A stretch of DNA of 64,000 nucleotides from Polytrichum commune (lineage: Eukaryota; Streptophyta; Polytrichopsida; Polytrichales; Polytrichaceae): NCBI GenBank assembly GCA_950295325.1, contig OX485804.1:29638001-29702000 (forward strand). Reading direction: 5' to 3'. The translations under genes were made by a program, and so were the position numbers. Positions 19,721 to 31,459 of this stretch are shown here, one piece after another; within the stretch, counting starts at the first letter, position 1, and the number at the start of each line of letters is the position of its first letter. The notes under the pieces are model-generated. The model searched no databases, was not told the origin of the DNA, and saw nothing but the letters and a program-made list of their open reading frames with translations.

Positions 19721-21655
19721 GTGGTTGTTTAGCATTTTAGTTTGCTATTTTATTTTGCTAATTGATGTTGACGCCGACAGTCGATCTGTTGTGTTTAACG
19801 ATCTTAGTTTACACGACAGTTCCATGAATTTCAAGTATTCTATTCTTTACATTTGAAATATTCTTTTAGATTTACAATTCTATTAATGTTGTCCATATTG
19901 ATTGCTACAAATTTGGAAAAAAAATTAAAATTTCATGCCATTTATCAATACATTAATTACCATGAGCCATACTATTATGATTATTTTTTTATTTTTTTAT
20001 AATAATAAATATATGTAGATAATTTTTTATAATTAAGAATCCATAGTAACAATTTCAAATTTATCAAACCCCATCGGTGTGTGATAAGTAACATTGACTA
20101 TCAACCCACACTAACAATACTAATTTGTATAGTGTCTAAATGTAATACCCAAACATAATTAAAAAATTAAAAAAATTATTCTAATTTTTTAATAAAATGA
20201 TTCTAATTTTTAAAGTTTGGCAATTTGGCAGGTAGTTAATGGCTCATTGTCTGGACAATGTTCAAGGAAATTTCTTTTTGAGTAACCGCATAGTCTGTAA
20301 TTGCCATGAATTATGCTTACAATAATCTCAAAGTTGAATTCTCTTAATCAACTTACAATCACCAGGCAATTATGCACAATTATAATCACCACCTTTGTCT
20401 TCAGTGACCCAACAACTTGTCTCAAGTATCACTCACATGAGTTGATGCAACAACAACACCTCAACAAGATAGGCTAGATCATTTATAATATGATTTATGT
20501 TGTTTTGTGTGCTCAAATGGTCTTCATTGGATACAAACTTACTCCGGTGGGATAAAATCTTCTTTCTACCAAGGTAATGTCCTTGGCAACCCATAGCCTA
20601 CCCAAAGTAACTTTGTGCATCATCATTTCTACATGTAGACTCATTGCCTACTGTGGCAAGGTGTACTAAACCTAGTAGCCTATATCCTGGTTGCATTCTT
20701 ACCCTTCGGTCTAAACTCAAGGCAATAGCCACTACTCTCCCACTCAATCTTTCTTTTTGATTATTGCCTCAAATTAACTTGACTATAATCAATATGAATT
20801 TAGCAACTTCTCATTACTTTGCTTATAGCCTCGAAAATTCACTCCCATACCTCAATGCTCAAAGCCTTCCCTTTTACACATAGCACAACTTCACTCAATT
20901 CCAATTGCAGAGTTCAACAATCGACATTCTATGCATCTAGACAATTGCAGAAGTAACACGTTCATTCATTCTCATGTCATAATTCAATCATAAAGTTATG
21001 AAGTCCGAATCACTCGGTCCCATTAAACTATGTCTATCCTCGAGTCTTTGCTTGGGATTAACCCTATCAACTATACCACCGATCTCAATCGTTGAACCAT
21101 GAATCTCCAACTCAAAATAATGTGTTTAAGATGAAAACAAATGGGCAAATTAGACCTTGTGTTGAGTTTAAAATTTAGCCTCTTGCTCTTTAAGGGTTAA
21201 TTACAAATTAAAGTTTTGAATTTGATATAATCTTATTTTAGTATAGTAAATATATTTTTGTTTATATGCAAAGAGGTATTGTTAATTTCAAATTCTATGT
21301 TTATAAAGTAAACAACAAAATTTGATTAATAGATACTACATTGATTTTATTCTAGTAGTTTATAGTTGTTGATCAAACATACAATATTATATAAATTCAT
21401 TAACATTATAGTTTATTGATTCAAAACACATCTTATGTAACAATACAAATAGAAGTAAGTCAACACAAGGGTTAACAACCCTATAGGTCAAATAACGCTA
21501 CGAAGTAAAATTCCAATTTTTTATAATGAAAACGTTAATCCAATACAAAATTCACAAGATCTAAATTTTGGTTGTACATAAATTTAACAAATTTTCATAT
21601 TTCAATATATCATGTATATTTTTTTGAAACTAAAAATAATTAAAATTATTCTCAG
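19721..21655. other. AT-rich intergenic stretch, nothing recognised
   Basis: I see no coding region, RNA gene or clear transposon ends on either strand. Short T-rich and A-rich runs occur near 19980-20010 and 20160-20210. Confidence 0.4.
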
Positions 21656-21661
21656 TATTGG

Positions 21662-22223
21662 CCACGGGTAGGTCACTTAGTGCATTTTAAAAACGACATG
21701 CGGCATAATATAGAGAGGATTAAAATCATTTGAAATAAAAATTATAAAGGAATTCCAAATAGTGAACGGGCCATTAAATGTAGACAATCCCATTTTAAGT
21801 AAGTTAGTGGACATAAAATGTGGGCCATTATTTTTTTGTAAAATTAATATAGGGGCTGAAGATAAGGATCCTAGAAGGTATGTTTAGTATGTTTGCTATG
21901 GTCTCCTATGTGTTTTCTTCATAACTTTGTTTGCAATGATATTATTGTTTGCACCCTTCTTTGTTTATATGGTTTCCCTTAACACTCGTCAATGCGTTAG
22001 GAGGTAGATTAGCTTTTATTACTTAAAAGGAATATAGAGTACAAAAAATTGCAGTGACTTGGACAATATAAGTAATGGAAGGGTGCAAACAAATGGGCCA
22101 TTTTTTAAATTTAAGTAATTATAGGGAGGCTTTAATTCAGCCCTTGAAGGTAAATAGCCCCAAAACAAAAAACCCCCAGCCGCACGTGGTGCACAAAAAT
22201 GCCTTAGAGTGACCTACCCATGG
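21662..22223. mobile_element. MITE-like element, 562 bp, with TIRs and 6-bp target duplication
   Basis: The left end CCACGGGTAGGTCACTTAGT (21662) pairs with the right end read on the other strand, CCATGGGTAGGTCACTCTAA (from 22223). The inverted similarity extends further inward (GCATTTT, ATGCGGC versus GTGCGGC). A direct duplication TATTGG flanks it at 21656-21661 and 22224-22229. It has no coding capacity. The superfamily is unassigned: 6 bp fits neither the 8-9 bp of hAT/Mutator nor the 2-3 bp of mariner/Harbinger. Confidence 0.75.
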
Positions 22224-22229
22224 TATTGG

Positions 22230-25200
22230 CAAAAGAGCTTAAGATATTGAAGGATCCACCTTTGCCTAAACAAAGACATTCATTTATTACATCAATTTTT
22301 GTTGGGTTTTCTTTTACCTTTGTGATACAACACTTGAATGCACAAAGCACCTCCTTGTTATAAGCTTCATGCCATGTCCTATATCAATACATGTTTAAGG
22401 GAGTCCTTCGCTTCAACTTATTTGTACATATTATATCCTTGACATATTACTAGGAATAGTATCATAAATACTTAGAGTGAGCTTGATCTTACAAGGAAAG
22501 GAAGACACTACCGTATTACATATTACGTTAATGTCAAAATATCCTACTAGAGTAGAAGAAAAGGCACTTTTTGCCAAATGAACATAATGAATTTCCAATC
22601 AATGTTGCCACATGATATTTGTACATTGGTTCAAACATACATAAATCCAACATGCAAATTACATCATGGCACTAGTAAAGATGAAATAGAGCGTCCTCGT
22701 GACCCCTTCGAATATAAATTTCTTGTGCCGTCATGGAGTAAAAATTTACTATGAAATTAGACACACTTTTGCTACGATATTGGAGATCTTTTGTGACATG
22801 TCACTTGTGCTAGTAACCTCCTATGCAAGTGAACTTCACCTCTGCATATGATTCAAAAATAACTCAAATTCTTTCATTGTTTACATTTACTACTTCTAGC
22901 AAGAGCATGAAAAAAGTGTGATAGGCTAACCCATACATAATAGTTAAATGGAAACTTGTCGCCTTTCTCCCTAACCCCTTGAAGCCCCTACAATGCATCT
23001 ATCGACACACGATTGCTTCGCCGCTCCTCTACGCTTTGTATTTGCCATCCAATTATAAAATGTCAATAGACTCGTTGGAAAGTCATTAAGCACAAGAAGC
23101 GTAGGTGCCTTGGATTGTCAATCAACTCGTGTTGTTGTTGTCGGTGTTCATGATATGGCTTTGTTGTAGGGCATTGTTTCTTGATTTCCCCTCGAGTTGC
23201 GTTGGTTTTCCCAAGGTGGTTGTGTTTTTCGGTTCCTCTCTGCAACTGAATTTTCAGTTTGTGACAAAAAAGAAAGAAAAAGATATGACTTTGCTGCAAA
23301 TATGACGACACCTCAAAACATATAAATGCTTAACCCTCAAATCAAATCATTGAATGGCTTACCTAGTGGAATTTTGTTACATTCATCATGTCGATATATT
23401 TTTACTTATGCAATGAACTTATGACATTATACACTCACTCGGCATGTCCATTCATAGAATCATACGTTTGCTTGAAATAGACTTCCAATGGAAGTAGCCG
23501 TGGTAGTTTATATAAGACCGGAATTTCATAAGAGTTTCGTTTGTTTACTATTAGAGTTCACACTTCTTTGGCGCCTTGGGGATACAATAGAAACGTTTGT
23601 ACTCCAAATGTAAGTGTTCAAGATTGGCCCCTTTTTTTTTGGATTGATGTCCATTATATCTTGGAGGTAGGTTGGCGAACATAAAACCTTTAGGCATTCT
23701 ACAAACAATTATAAAATGTCTGATGCTACTTCCATGATAATTTGTTGCGCTAGCAAGAGAGAGATGACACCAACGTTAGGGTTGACGTAAGTAAGAGATT
23801 CTTTAGCATTGATAATAACCACAAACTCATTTGTAAACACGATACATGAGCTAAGGATATTTAAGCAAAGAATTGGCTCTTGCGAAACCTATATATATAA
23901 AAAACTAGATGAGTTAAAAGTGCAAGATATTGAAGCAAAATTTCGTCAATGTTGAAGAATTTCTCTATTATCATTGTAGCTCAAATATTTTATGGAGTGG
24001 CAAAGACACAATGCTTAGATTTTGAATAATTAAAACTCTTGCCAAGATATTGTGTTGGTAATTTGACTTTCCAAGTCCTATCCATGTTGTAATTTCAAAG
24101 AGAAATAATCACCTCATATATGTAAAAATTACTTTGTGTTTGATTTATGCATCTTATATTTGGATTCAGAATATTCTCGAGGATATGATGAGGTGTGACT
24201 TGCGGTAATTTGAGGTTTGCACCATGACTTATAATAAACCTTGGAAGTTTGTACATGGACAATTTGCTTTGATGTTTGTGCATGCAACAATTATTATTTG
24301 CTTAGTTCCGTTTATATACAAAGATCAAGATTGTAGACATGCATATTAAGAAGAAGTTGCAAGGAGGTTGCATTAATGTAATTTGTATGCCACTGACAAA
24401 AGTTGTTGGTTGTACATTATGTTTTTGAACCCTTCTCATATTTGCACTCCTTGCCCATTTCGTTACATGATACGCTTTGTTTGCTTGGGTTCATAGTTGT
24501 TTAATGTACCAACTAAACTGTATTCCCATAGATGATTGCACAACTTTTAGCATGAACAAAAACTCCCACATATTATGTCACTTGGGATTGAATATTCACA
24601 ACAAGAAAATCTTGTCCGTTTCAACTATCCATTACAACTTGTTACTTGCAACATTTGACAAAGAATATGTATAATAAACAAATTTGGTTTCCAACGAGAG
24701 ATTTTTTGATGTATTTTTTGGACAATTGTCAACCAATTTTGTTTATTCATATTTCTTTGGGGGGAAGAATTGCAATGAACACAAATGATAACTGAAAAGA
24801 AAAAGGGTGTTTTTTAATGATTTTTTTACTATAGATCTTCCTTCTAACAAGATGAATATGTAGATTTGGTATAATATCACAAGCACTTTTGGTGGTCTAA
24901 AGAAAACCTATCCATGAAACTTTGTTTGCTTCTTTTTGGAGGCTAACAAAAGTTTGAGAGACTATTGAGTTCATTTCTTGGGTTTATGTATTTTTTGGGA
25001 ATAATAGTGCCAAGAGAAGGCATGTGCATATAGGTGGCTCCAAAGTTGAGATTTGCCTACAACAATTTGAGCCTTCAACACTACTTGCATAATTAAAAAT
25101 AATGTTGACAATAAATGAGAAGATTCTTAGTTATATATATAAAAAAATGTCAATGCTTATAGATTAAAGAAATCTTTCAATATTTTTTGATCATACACTC

Positions 25201-25845
25201 AAGTGAAGGCCAGACATGCCCAAAACTAGAGGTTTTCACAAGAATCCGACTCGGACCATATAGGTGAAATTGGATGAAACTTGCGGCCACACTACATTTG
25301 TAAATGAGCCATTGTTTTTGTTAGTTTGGTGACACCCCACCTTAAAGATGAGTACTTTACAAAAAAGATCAAAATATTGATTTTAAGCATCTAAAACATG
25401 ATGTTGTGTTCTTATCGGCTCCCCGAACAATGGGTGATGTTTACCCCCCATCATTTTTCAAGAGTTGACACTCTGGTGGGAAAGCAAACCCCCATACCCA
25501 ACTGCCACTTCAATGAAGAATCAACTTTTTATTTAGCTCCCGGAATGTTATGAAGGCAACATTAGTGGGGGACACCGGCAACTTCACAACATGTGTGGCC
25601 CACCCTTCATAGTGGAAGAATCCACCTTAAATCCCCTCAATCTTCTTAGTTTCCATATGTTTGTGCCTAATCTCTACAAGGTAGCCATGTGTTATTCATA
25701 CACCTTTCTCTCTACACCCACACGAGTTTTGGAGCTCGTATGAATATCTCATTCAATATCAAAGTGAATGTTCTAGTGCTTGTTGAATGGTCATATGGGT
25801 CCCTCAATTATGTTGATTATTGAACCTAAATTGATTTAACATATT
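22230..25845. other. Intergenic stretch, nothing recognised
   Basis: Only short frames without family resemblance are present (for example near 23063-23311). No RNA gene or delimited repeat was found by eye. Confidence 0.4.
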
Positions 25846-25849
25846 TTTA

Positions 25850-26313
25850 GCACGTAGTCCAATATCTTTTAAGCACATGTCTTTTTGGTGTTTGTTCATA
25901 GATCCAGACCTAACCACCTACCACTCAAACATAAGTGTCTAGAGTGTTGTTATGTTAGATTACCACACACCTACCTCAAGTATCACCCCAAATACCTAAC
26001 TTGAGGTAGATGGGTCTTAAGTGGCTTGTTTTCTTAATTGGACGCTTATATATGATTGGTATATGGTTTGGTGAAGATCAAAGACCAAACATCATAGAGA
26101 CACATGTTTTAAAGAGATTGGCATGTGTCTTTAAATATCAACAACTACTCTACAGTCAACAATGAACACAAGTGGGAGAACTTATGTATCCAATTAAGAA
26201 ATCAACAACCATGCACTTCTGATAACCGTAACTAAAGCAGGGAAGGTCCGATTTTCAATCCGGTTCTTGCAAATGTTTCATCATAGATTTGCTATTGCAA
26301 CATGAGGTTTTTA

Positions 26314-26368
<55 letters not shown>

Positions 26369-26430
26369 GTGTAAATTTGGTAGAAGTTGGAGAACATGAA
26401 AAACAAACCGAATAAAACCCACATACCTGA
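25850..26430 (+). mobile_element. MITE family copy 1, with foldback neighbour and (TA)n run
   Basis: Bases 26003-26430 match copies at 37079-37455 and 38987-39337. The body includes CATAGAGACA, GGGAGAACTTATGTAT, AAGAAATCAACAA and ATTTTCAATCCG. The ends are inverted relatives: GAGGTAGATGGGTCTTAA at left, ACCGAATAAAACCCACATAC at right. Bases 25850-25945 repeat part of the body in inverse orientation, so the two can fold back. A TA microsatellite (26324-26365) has expanded inside this copy. No coding capacity. Confidence 0.65.
26324..26365. repeat. (TA)n microsatellite
   Basis: A pure TA run inside MITE copy 1, absent from copies 2 and 3. Confidence 0.9.
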
Positions 26431-26479
26431 CATGATCCCTTGAGATTTAGTTTCTTATGGCTCATGCCTCATTGTGACC

Positions 26480-26850
26480 CGGGCCCGCCATGAGGGTGAA
26501 TCTGGATCCTCCATTTCCTACGGCTAGGATGCTGGCCCCGTCTCTGTTATGGCTTCATTTTTGTAGGAGCCAGGGACTTGGTCGGGGAGGCAGAGAAGAG
26601 AGCTTAGCGATTGCGGAGGGACGTGCACTTCACCCTAATTTCTCCGCCATAGCCACGATCCCATTCACTTCGTAGCCAATTTGCGCATTTCACGAGTCGG
26701 AGGGGCTTATTGGGCCGTGCTTTGGAGCGCAGGACTTTTTTTTGGGGGGTCGGTGGAGGGCACACTACTGTCACGTCGAGCTGAAGCCGAATCGTCAGAT
26801 GTGGGTTTTTTCGCATTGCCTGGCGTGTCGATGGACAGAGGTCCAAATTG
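26480..26850 (+). promoter_or_regulatory. Probable 5'UTR exon/promoter of the 147-aa protein gene
   Basis: This GC-richer block rises sharply from AT-rich flanks and ends in a good donor, TTG followed by GTGAGT at 26851. The next plausible acceptor is TTTATCATGCAG at 27813, opening the exon that holds the start codon at 28007. Short ORFs here (for example 26490-26675) start and stop without family resemblance and are best seen as UTR. The exact start site is unknown. Confidence 0.5.
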
Positions 26851-28006
26851 GTGAGTTTATTCTGAGGTGCTGCTGTTTTTCTTAGGTTAGATCGTGAGGG
26901 AGCTAGAGGTGTGTAGCGGTTGGTTGGTTGCGAAAGCTCAGCAATGTAGGGAGGATATGTGACCGGGTTTTCTTTATTCTGTTTTGTAACGGAATTGGCT
27001 CATTTATTCTTGTAGCCTACGTGATGACCAGTTGCCAGCATTCCGAGCAGGGATGTAAGTTACGGTATATCTCCAAGAACAGCAAGGCCGTTTTAGAAAC
27101 TCTGAGTGTTCACTGCCACCGCGTTTCAGTTCCCTTGCTGTTTTTACCGATCAGAATTTCTCGATTCTTAAAACTCTGCCCTTCAAGCACTAAAATTGAG
27201 TTTGTTCTTGTTCGGACAAGAGCTTCGAACTCGTGTGGAGCAGATTTGTCTTGTCACTGCAAAGTTAGTTTGCAAGGCCTAGGAATTCGAAGCTGTCAAG
27301 CAAAATTGGGGTTAAGAAGCTGAGATGATGTACTGGGAGGAGGGTATGTGCATGCTTAGGTTGGCGAGTCAAAACCAATGGTTTTGGTTTTCTCCTCTTC
27401 GTACCAACATACTTGCCATGCATGTGACCTCGTCCCTTGGGTTTCTTTAGTGCAAAGTAGACGGTGCTGAAACCGTCACTTTAAGCGCTGAGTATATATA
27501 CTATTATTATACATAAAAGACAAATTTTCTTGTTAGCAATTAACAGGGGATTCCAACGCACCAAAGTATGTCTTCTATGAATTCCGTGTGCAATGATATA
27601 AGGGCTCAAAGTTTTATTGGTAAATGATCCAAGACCAACACGGGAGCCTGATGTCAAGGTGCTGGACATTCTCAAAATCAATATGGACTCATTGTGCAAG
27701 ATTTGAGGGTGTTGGTTTTAGCACCATCTACCTTGAGGACTTTAGGTTTTCAGCCTAATCTCCATAGGTATCAGCCCAATTATATCTCCTGATATATATT
27801 TTTTATCATGCAGGTCTCTGGCAAACTTCCTGAATAGTTAGCCACAATGACTTTCATCTGGCATCAGGATCATCTTTTCTGAGATAGAAGGTCGAAGGTG
27901 GTCAGACGCTGGCATTGCAATTTGATGTGGACAAACACCACCGATCAGCCTAAAGGCATTGAGGACTTTGACGTGTGAGAGCGCAAGGAAGAAAAAAACT
28001 GTTGTA

Positions 28007-30147
28007 ATGGAAGAAGAGCAGTTCAATAAACTGTTGGAATTGTTCCCAGTTGTCCGACAACGATCCTACTGTGTATGCATCTCAATCCAGTATGACTTTG
28101 TAATCTGGTGTTTTGGTGTGATACCTTACTAATACTTAATAGTACAGTATTTTCTTTGGCCAGTCAATGCAATTTTGGAGACAGAAGTATCATTGACATG
28201 TTACTGTCCTTAACAACCTTCTATACATCATGCATCATCTGCAAAGCCTTGGAAATGCATGTGGTTCACTAATTTTGCTTAATGACAAAGTTCTTGTCAA
28301 TTGCTGTGGTGATCCATGTTCACTAATATGGGGTGTAATTCTAAGCTACACTCAGATAATAAGCAATTTATCTTATCATTTGTTGCTGACATTAGAGATT
28401 TCTAAGACTTGCCCTTTAAAAGACTTCAGGGTTGACAGCATCTAATCTTGCAGGCAGATGAAGTCAACACTACCAGACGGATTCAAACAGGATTGCATGG
28501 GCTCTCTTCCACCCTCCAATTGGAACAGGTATGCACATAAGTATGTGCTTATGAACCTAATGTTTCCTTCAGACTTCCAAGTTTGTTCCTATCATTGCTG
28601 TCACTTTGGACTTTCTACTGCTTTGGCAGCCCAAATTCTACAGAAATGCTATCAGAAATGTTGATCTGGAACCTGCAGGTAGATACTGGAAGCCCCAGTC
28701 AAGAAACTGAAACAGACAAGGGTACTCCATCTCCACCAACGTCACTTGTTTCTTTGGGTGATGGAGGTACTACTTACATTTCCCCTAAAAATGTTTCATT
28801 TTATGAGAGGCTTGCATACTTCTTTGTTGTCTGGTCTTTTCGTTGCAGAGAGATTGTACCTTTCTCTTGAGTCTAGTGGGGTGTTCTGTTTCAAGTCACA
28901 GTTGTAAGGCCATCAAATGCTCAATTCATATTCACCAAATATATCTCCTGGTGTTGTTGGGGCTGTTATTCCTATGAGATTGGGGGTAGTCCTTTAGCGC
29001 TTGTCTTTCACTTCTGTAGCTTCTCAACTGTGGGTCTTTAAACCAAGTCTGGTCCACACCAATTGGTCGTTGTTTAATATCTGCTGCCTGTGGCAATTTC
29101 TCTGAATGTGTTTGAACATTTTATAATGATTGTTTTCTGGTGTTACCTGCTGTTTTAGCTTCATTCTGGGATCTTTTGAAGATGGCAGCAGAGCAGCAGG
29201 TGTGATTTCTATCTGGTGTTACAGTGTTTGGTAAATGACCTGATTTGCATGCACCACTTGATCTAGGCATATAATTTAATCTTATTATCTGCTCTCATGG
29301 TGGTTGGGCCTGCATATGCATTGGAGGTGTTTGTTTGTGTCTCTAGTAAGGTGTCCTTTGTAAGAGCAACAGAGCTTTGATGAGAATATGAGACTTTGGA
29401 TATTGATGAGAGGTGTGCTAAACGAAGGGGTCACCCTCTGTTGCACAAAGTTGTAGTTGCTAAAATTGTGGGTCAGATTATTGGGGCTATACATGTGCTA
29501 TAGTAGAGTGCACGATGGAATGGTGCTTTGTGTTCACTATACGAAGTTCCCTAGTTTGCCCTTGATACGTGGTCTGGTTGATTTTTATGGTCCTGGAAAG
29601 TTGATAATCTTGGTGTTCTGAAACAGTTGTCATCATGTGAAGCTCAACGGTTTTGTGATACATTCAAATCTTTACATGAAGAGCTTGTAAGTAAAATCTT
29701 AAGCCTAATCCTCTTCTAGTATTTATGAATACCATGTTCTTTATGCACGTTGTAATGTGTTTAGGTAAGCAAACAAGCTGCCAACATGTCCAGTGTTATA
29801 TGGACTTGTTACTCGTTTAACTCCCTTACACATACTGTTGCTTGACATTTTTAGGAACATGAACTATCCAGTGGGTTGAATCATATGGTCCTTCTTGCCA
29901 TTCTACTTATCTCACTATTGCCAAGTTGTCCTTGAATATTCTGCAATGCAATTTGGCTGATATGAAAGTTGGGTGCATCACCAGACATTCTTATGTTTTG
30001 GGTATATGTTTAAGAAAATGTTTTCTCCCATTTTTCTGTTCTGGGTTTCTTATGATTGATTGGCAATGGGAACTGCAGGTGAATAAGGTGTTGTCTTTGG
30101 ATGCCATTGAGCGTATTGCCAAGAAATGGCCTCTGCCAACCAAGTGA
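28007..30147 (+). CDS. Small plant protein of unknown function (147 aa, six coding exons)
   Basis: Coding exons: 28007-28072, 28458-28528, 28630-28766, 29159-29199, 29627-29686, 30079-30147. All introns are GT-AG and the phases agree, giving 147 aa. The N-terminus is MEEEQFNKLLELFPVVRQRS, the middle is a Ser/Pro/Thr-rich linker (SPSQETETDKGTPSPPTS), and the conserved C-terminal half reads SFWDLLKMAAEQQ, then CEAQRFCDTFKSLHEELV, then LSLDAIERIAKK. This pattern matches a small plant family I remember only as uncharacterised; I cannot name it. The C-terminal half looks helical. No signal peptide or membrane segment is seen. At exon 2, acceptor use at 28457 rather than 28453 is forced by phase. 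The leader contains an upstream ATG near 27847, which may dampen translation. 5'UTR sequence probably begins near 26480. Confidence 0.75.
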
Positions 30148-31263
30148 CCTGCCTCTACTATTTGCACTGGTAAAAATGACTACTTGGGCTGAGAGCAAAT
30201 ATGTACAGGTGAATCTCTGCAGCTGACTAGAATTCAGGCATTATGGGGTGCTGGTTACAAAATCCTAGCTTGTAGGGGAGTAGCTTGAAGATATTTGTGT
30301 ACATGGATCCCAAGACAGATTGCATTTCTGGAAGTAGATCCATGCCACTTTTGCTTATTGCCACATGCAGCACCTCTGACACTCTGCTTACTACGTAACC
30401 GCACACTAGCTGATGAGAATCATGATTTCTTCCTCTATTGACTTTATAATAAAATGACTTAATTGTAGACAGTAATATTGTACATGTCAATTTGTCAGCA
30501 CTTTTTTCGAAGTCCACGTTTGTTTCCTTTTGCTTGCTTTAGGTCGAGTATGTAACACTCGTATCTCTTGATTATTATTTTGTTGTTTACTGGTTATAGG
30601 TACCTTTAAGTGTTGTTTGGAAAATGATCATTACAAGGATAGTTTTGCCTACATGTCATGGGGGGTTGTGTCCAGACCTGTAGTTGAGTTTTATCTGCTG
30701 TAATTTGTTTTGATGTCCTTTGGCTATGAAGTTGCAATTGAAGATGATTGAATGGCTTCCTTGGCTTCTTTTTCTTATTCGATGGAACAGGGAATTGTTG
30801 CATGAGAAGGAATTATTGCATACGAGTGTACCTCTCACCGGTCCAACATAAGAACTTGATCCCTAAGTTATAGGTTTGTGGCTCAGTCAACTGGATTTAT
30901 TTGGACGAAACTAATTCAGGGTCTTTGAAACTGATTCCAGTGTCAAATTAACTAACTATTAATCTCCGGGCTGCATTCAATTGCGGGGCTTTTCTGTCGG
31001 ATGAATGAGGTCCGCTTGTATGTGATAATTCCCTCTCTCCAGTTTGATGCAGAAATGGTAAATGTGGTCAAATTGTGTTTTTTAATTACCTCAAAGCCCC
31101 ATTTTCCATACATTATGCACTTTTATTGAGTCATTGCAATCAGGTTTGGTTGGTAGCAACCTGAGTAAGAGTGAGGGAAACAGGAACTTGATCTCAAGAA
31201 CAGAAATTTCAATTTCAAAAATAAAATTTACACTCTTAGGTCATGGAGGTATCGCATTCGACT
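30148..31263 (+). other. 3' flank of the 147-aa gene and intergenic DNA
   Basis: It probably includes the 3'UTR of the upstream gene; the polyadenylation site cannot be placed. No other gene is supported. Confidence 0.35.
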
Positions 31264-31276
31264 CTTTAGCAAGTTT

Positions 31277-31435
31277 TTAAAAGGGTGGACAGCTTGGAAG
31301 TACAAAATCTCCAACTGTCTTGACATATTCATCCAGCTTACCACCCAGTTCATAAATGTTGATGACGAGCATGTGATTGATTGTATAAGGCACAGCCGGC
31401 AGGAGGGAATTATTGCATATGTCCATGGCTTTCAT
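31277..31435 (-). CDS. Short ORF (52 codons) in a dispersed repeat
   Basis: A 52-codon frame starts at 31435 and stops at 31277-31279. Its C-terminal half, ELGGKLDEYVKTVGDFVLPS, looks protein-like. The DNA from about 31264 to 31350 has an inverted relative at 1861-1965. There the frame also reads GGKLDEYIKTVG but then carries an insertion. Either both are fragments of one exon of a repeated gene or pseudogene, or the similarity is a transposon fragment. I do not recognise the family, and coding status is doubtful. Confidence 0.25.
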   Translation of the reverse strand: MKAMDICNNSLLPAVPYTINHMLVINIYELGGKLDEYVKTVGDFVLPSCPPF

Positions 31436-31459
31436 TCAAGCAACACAAGAGTCCTGAAA

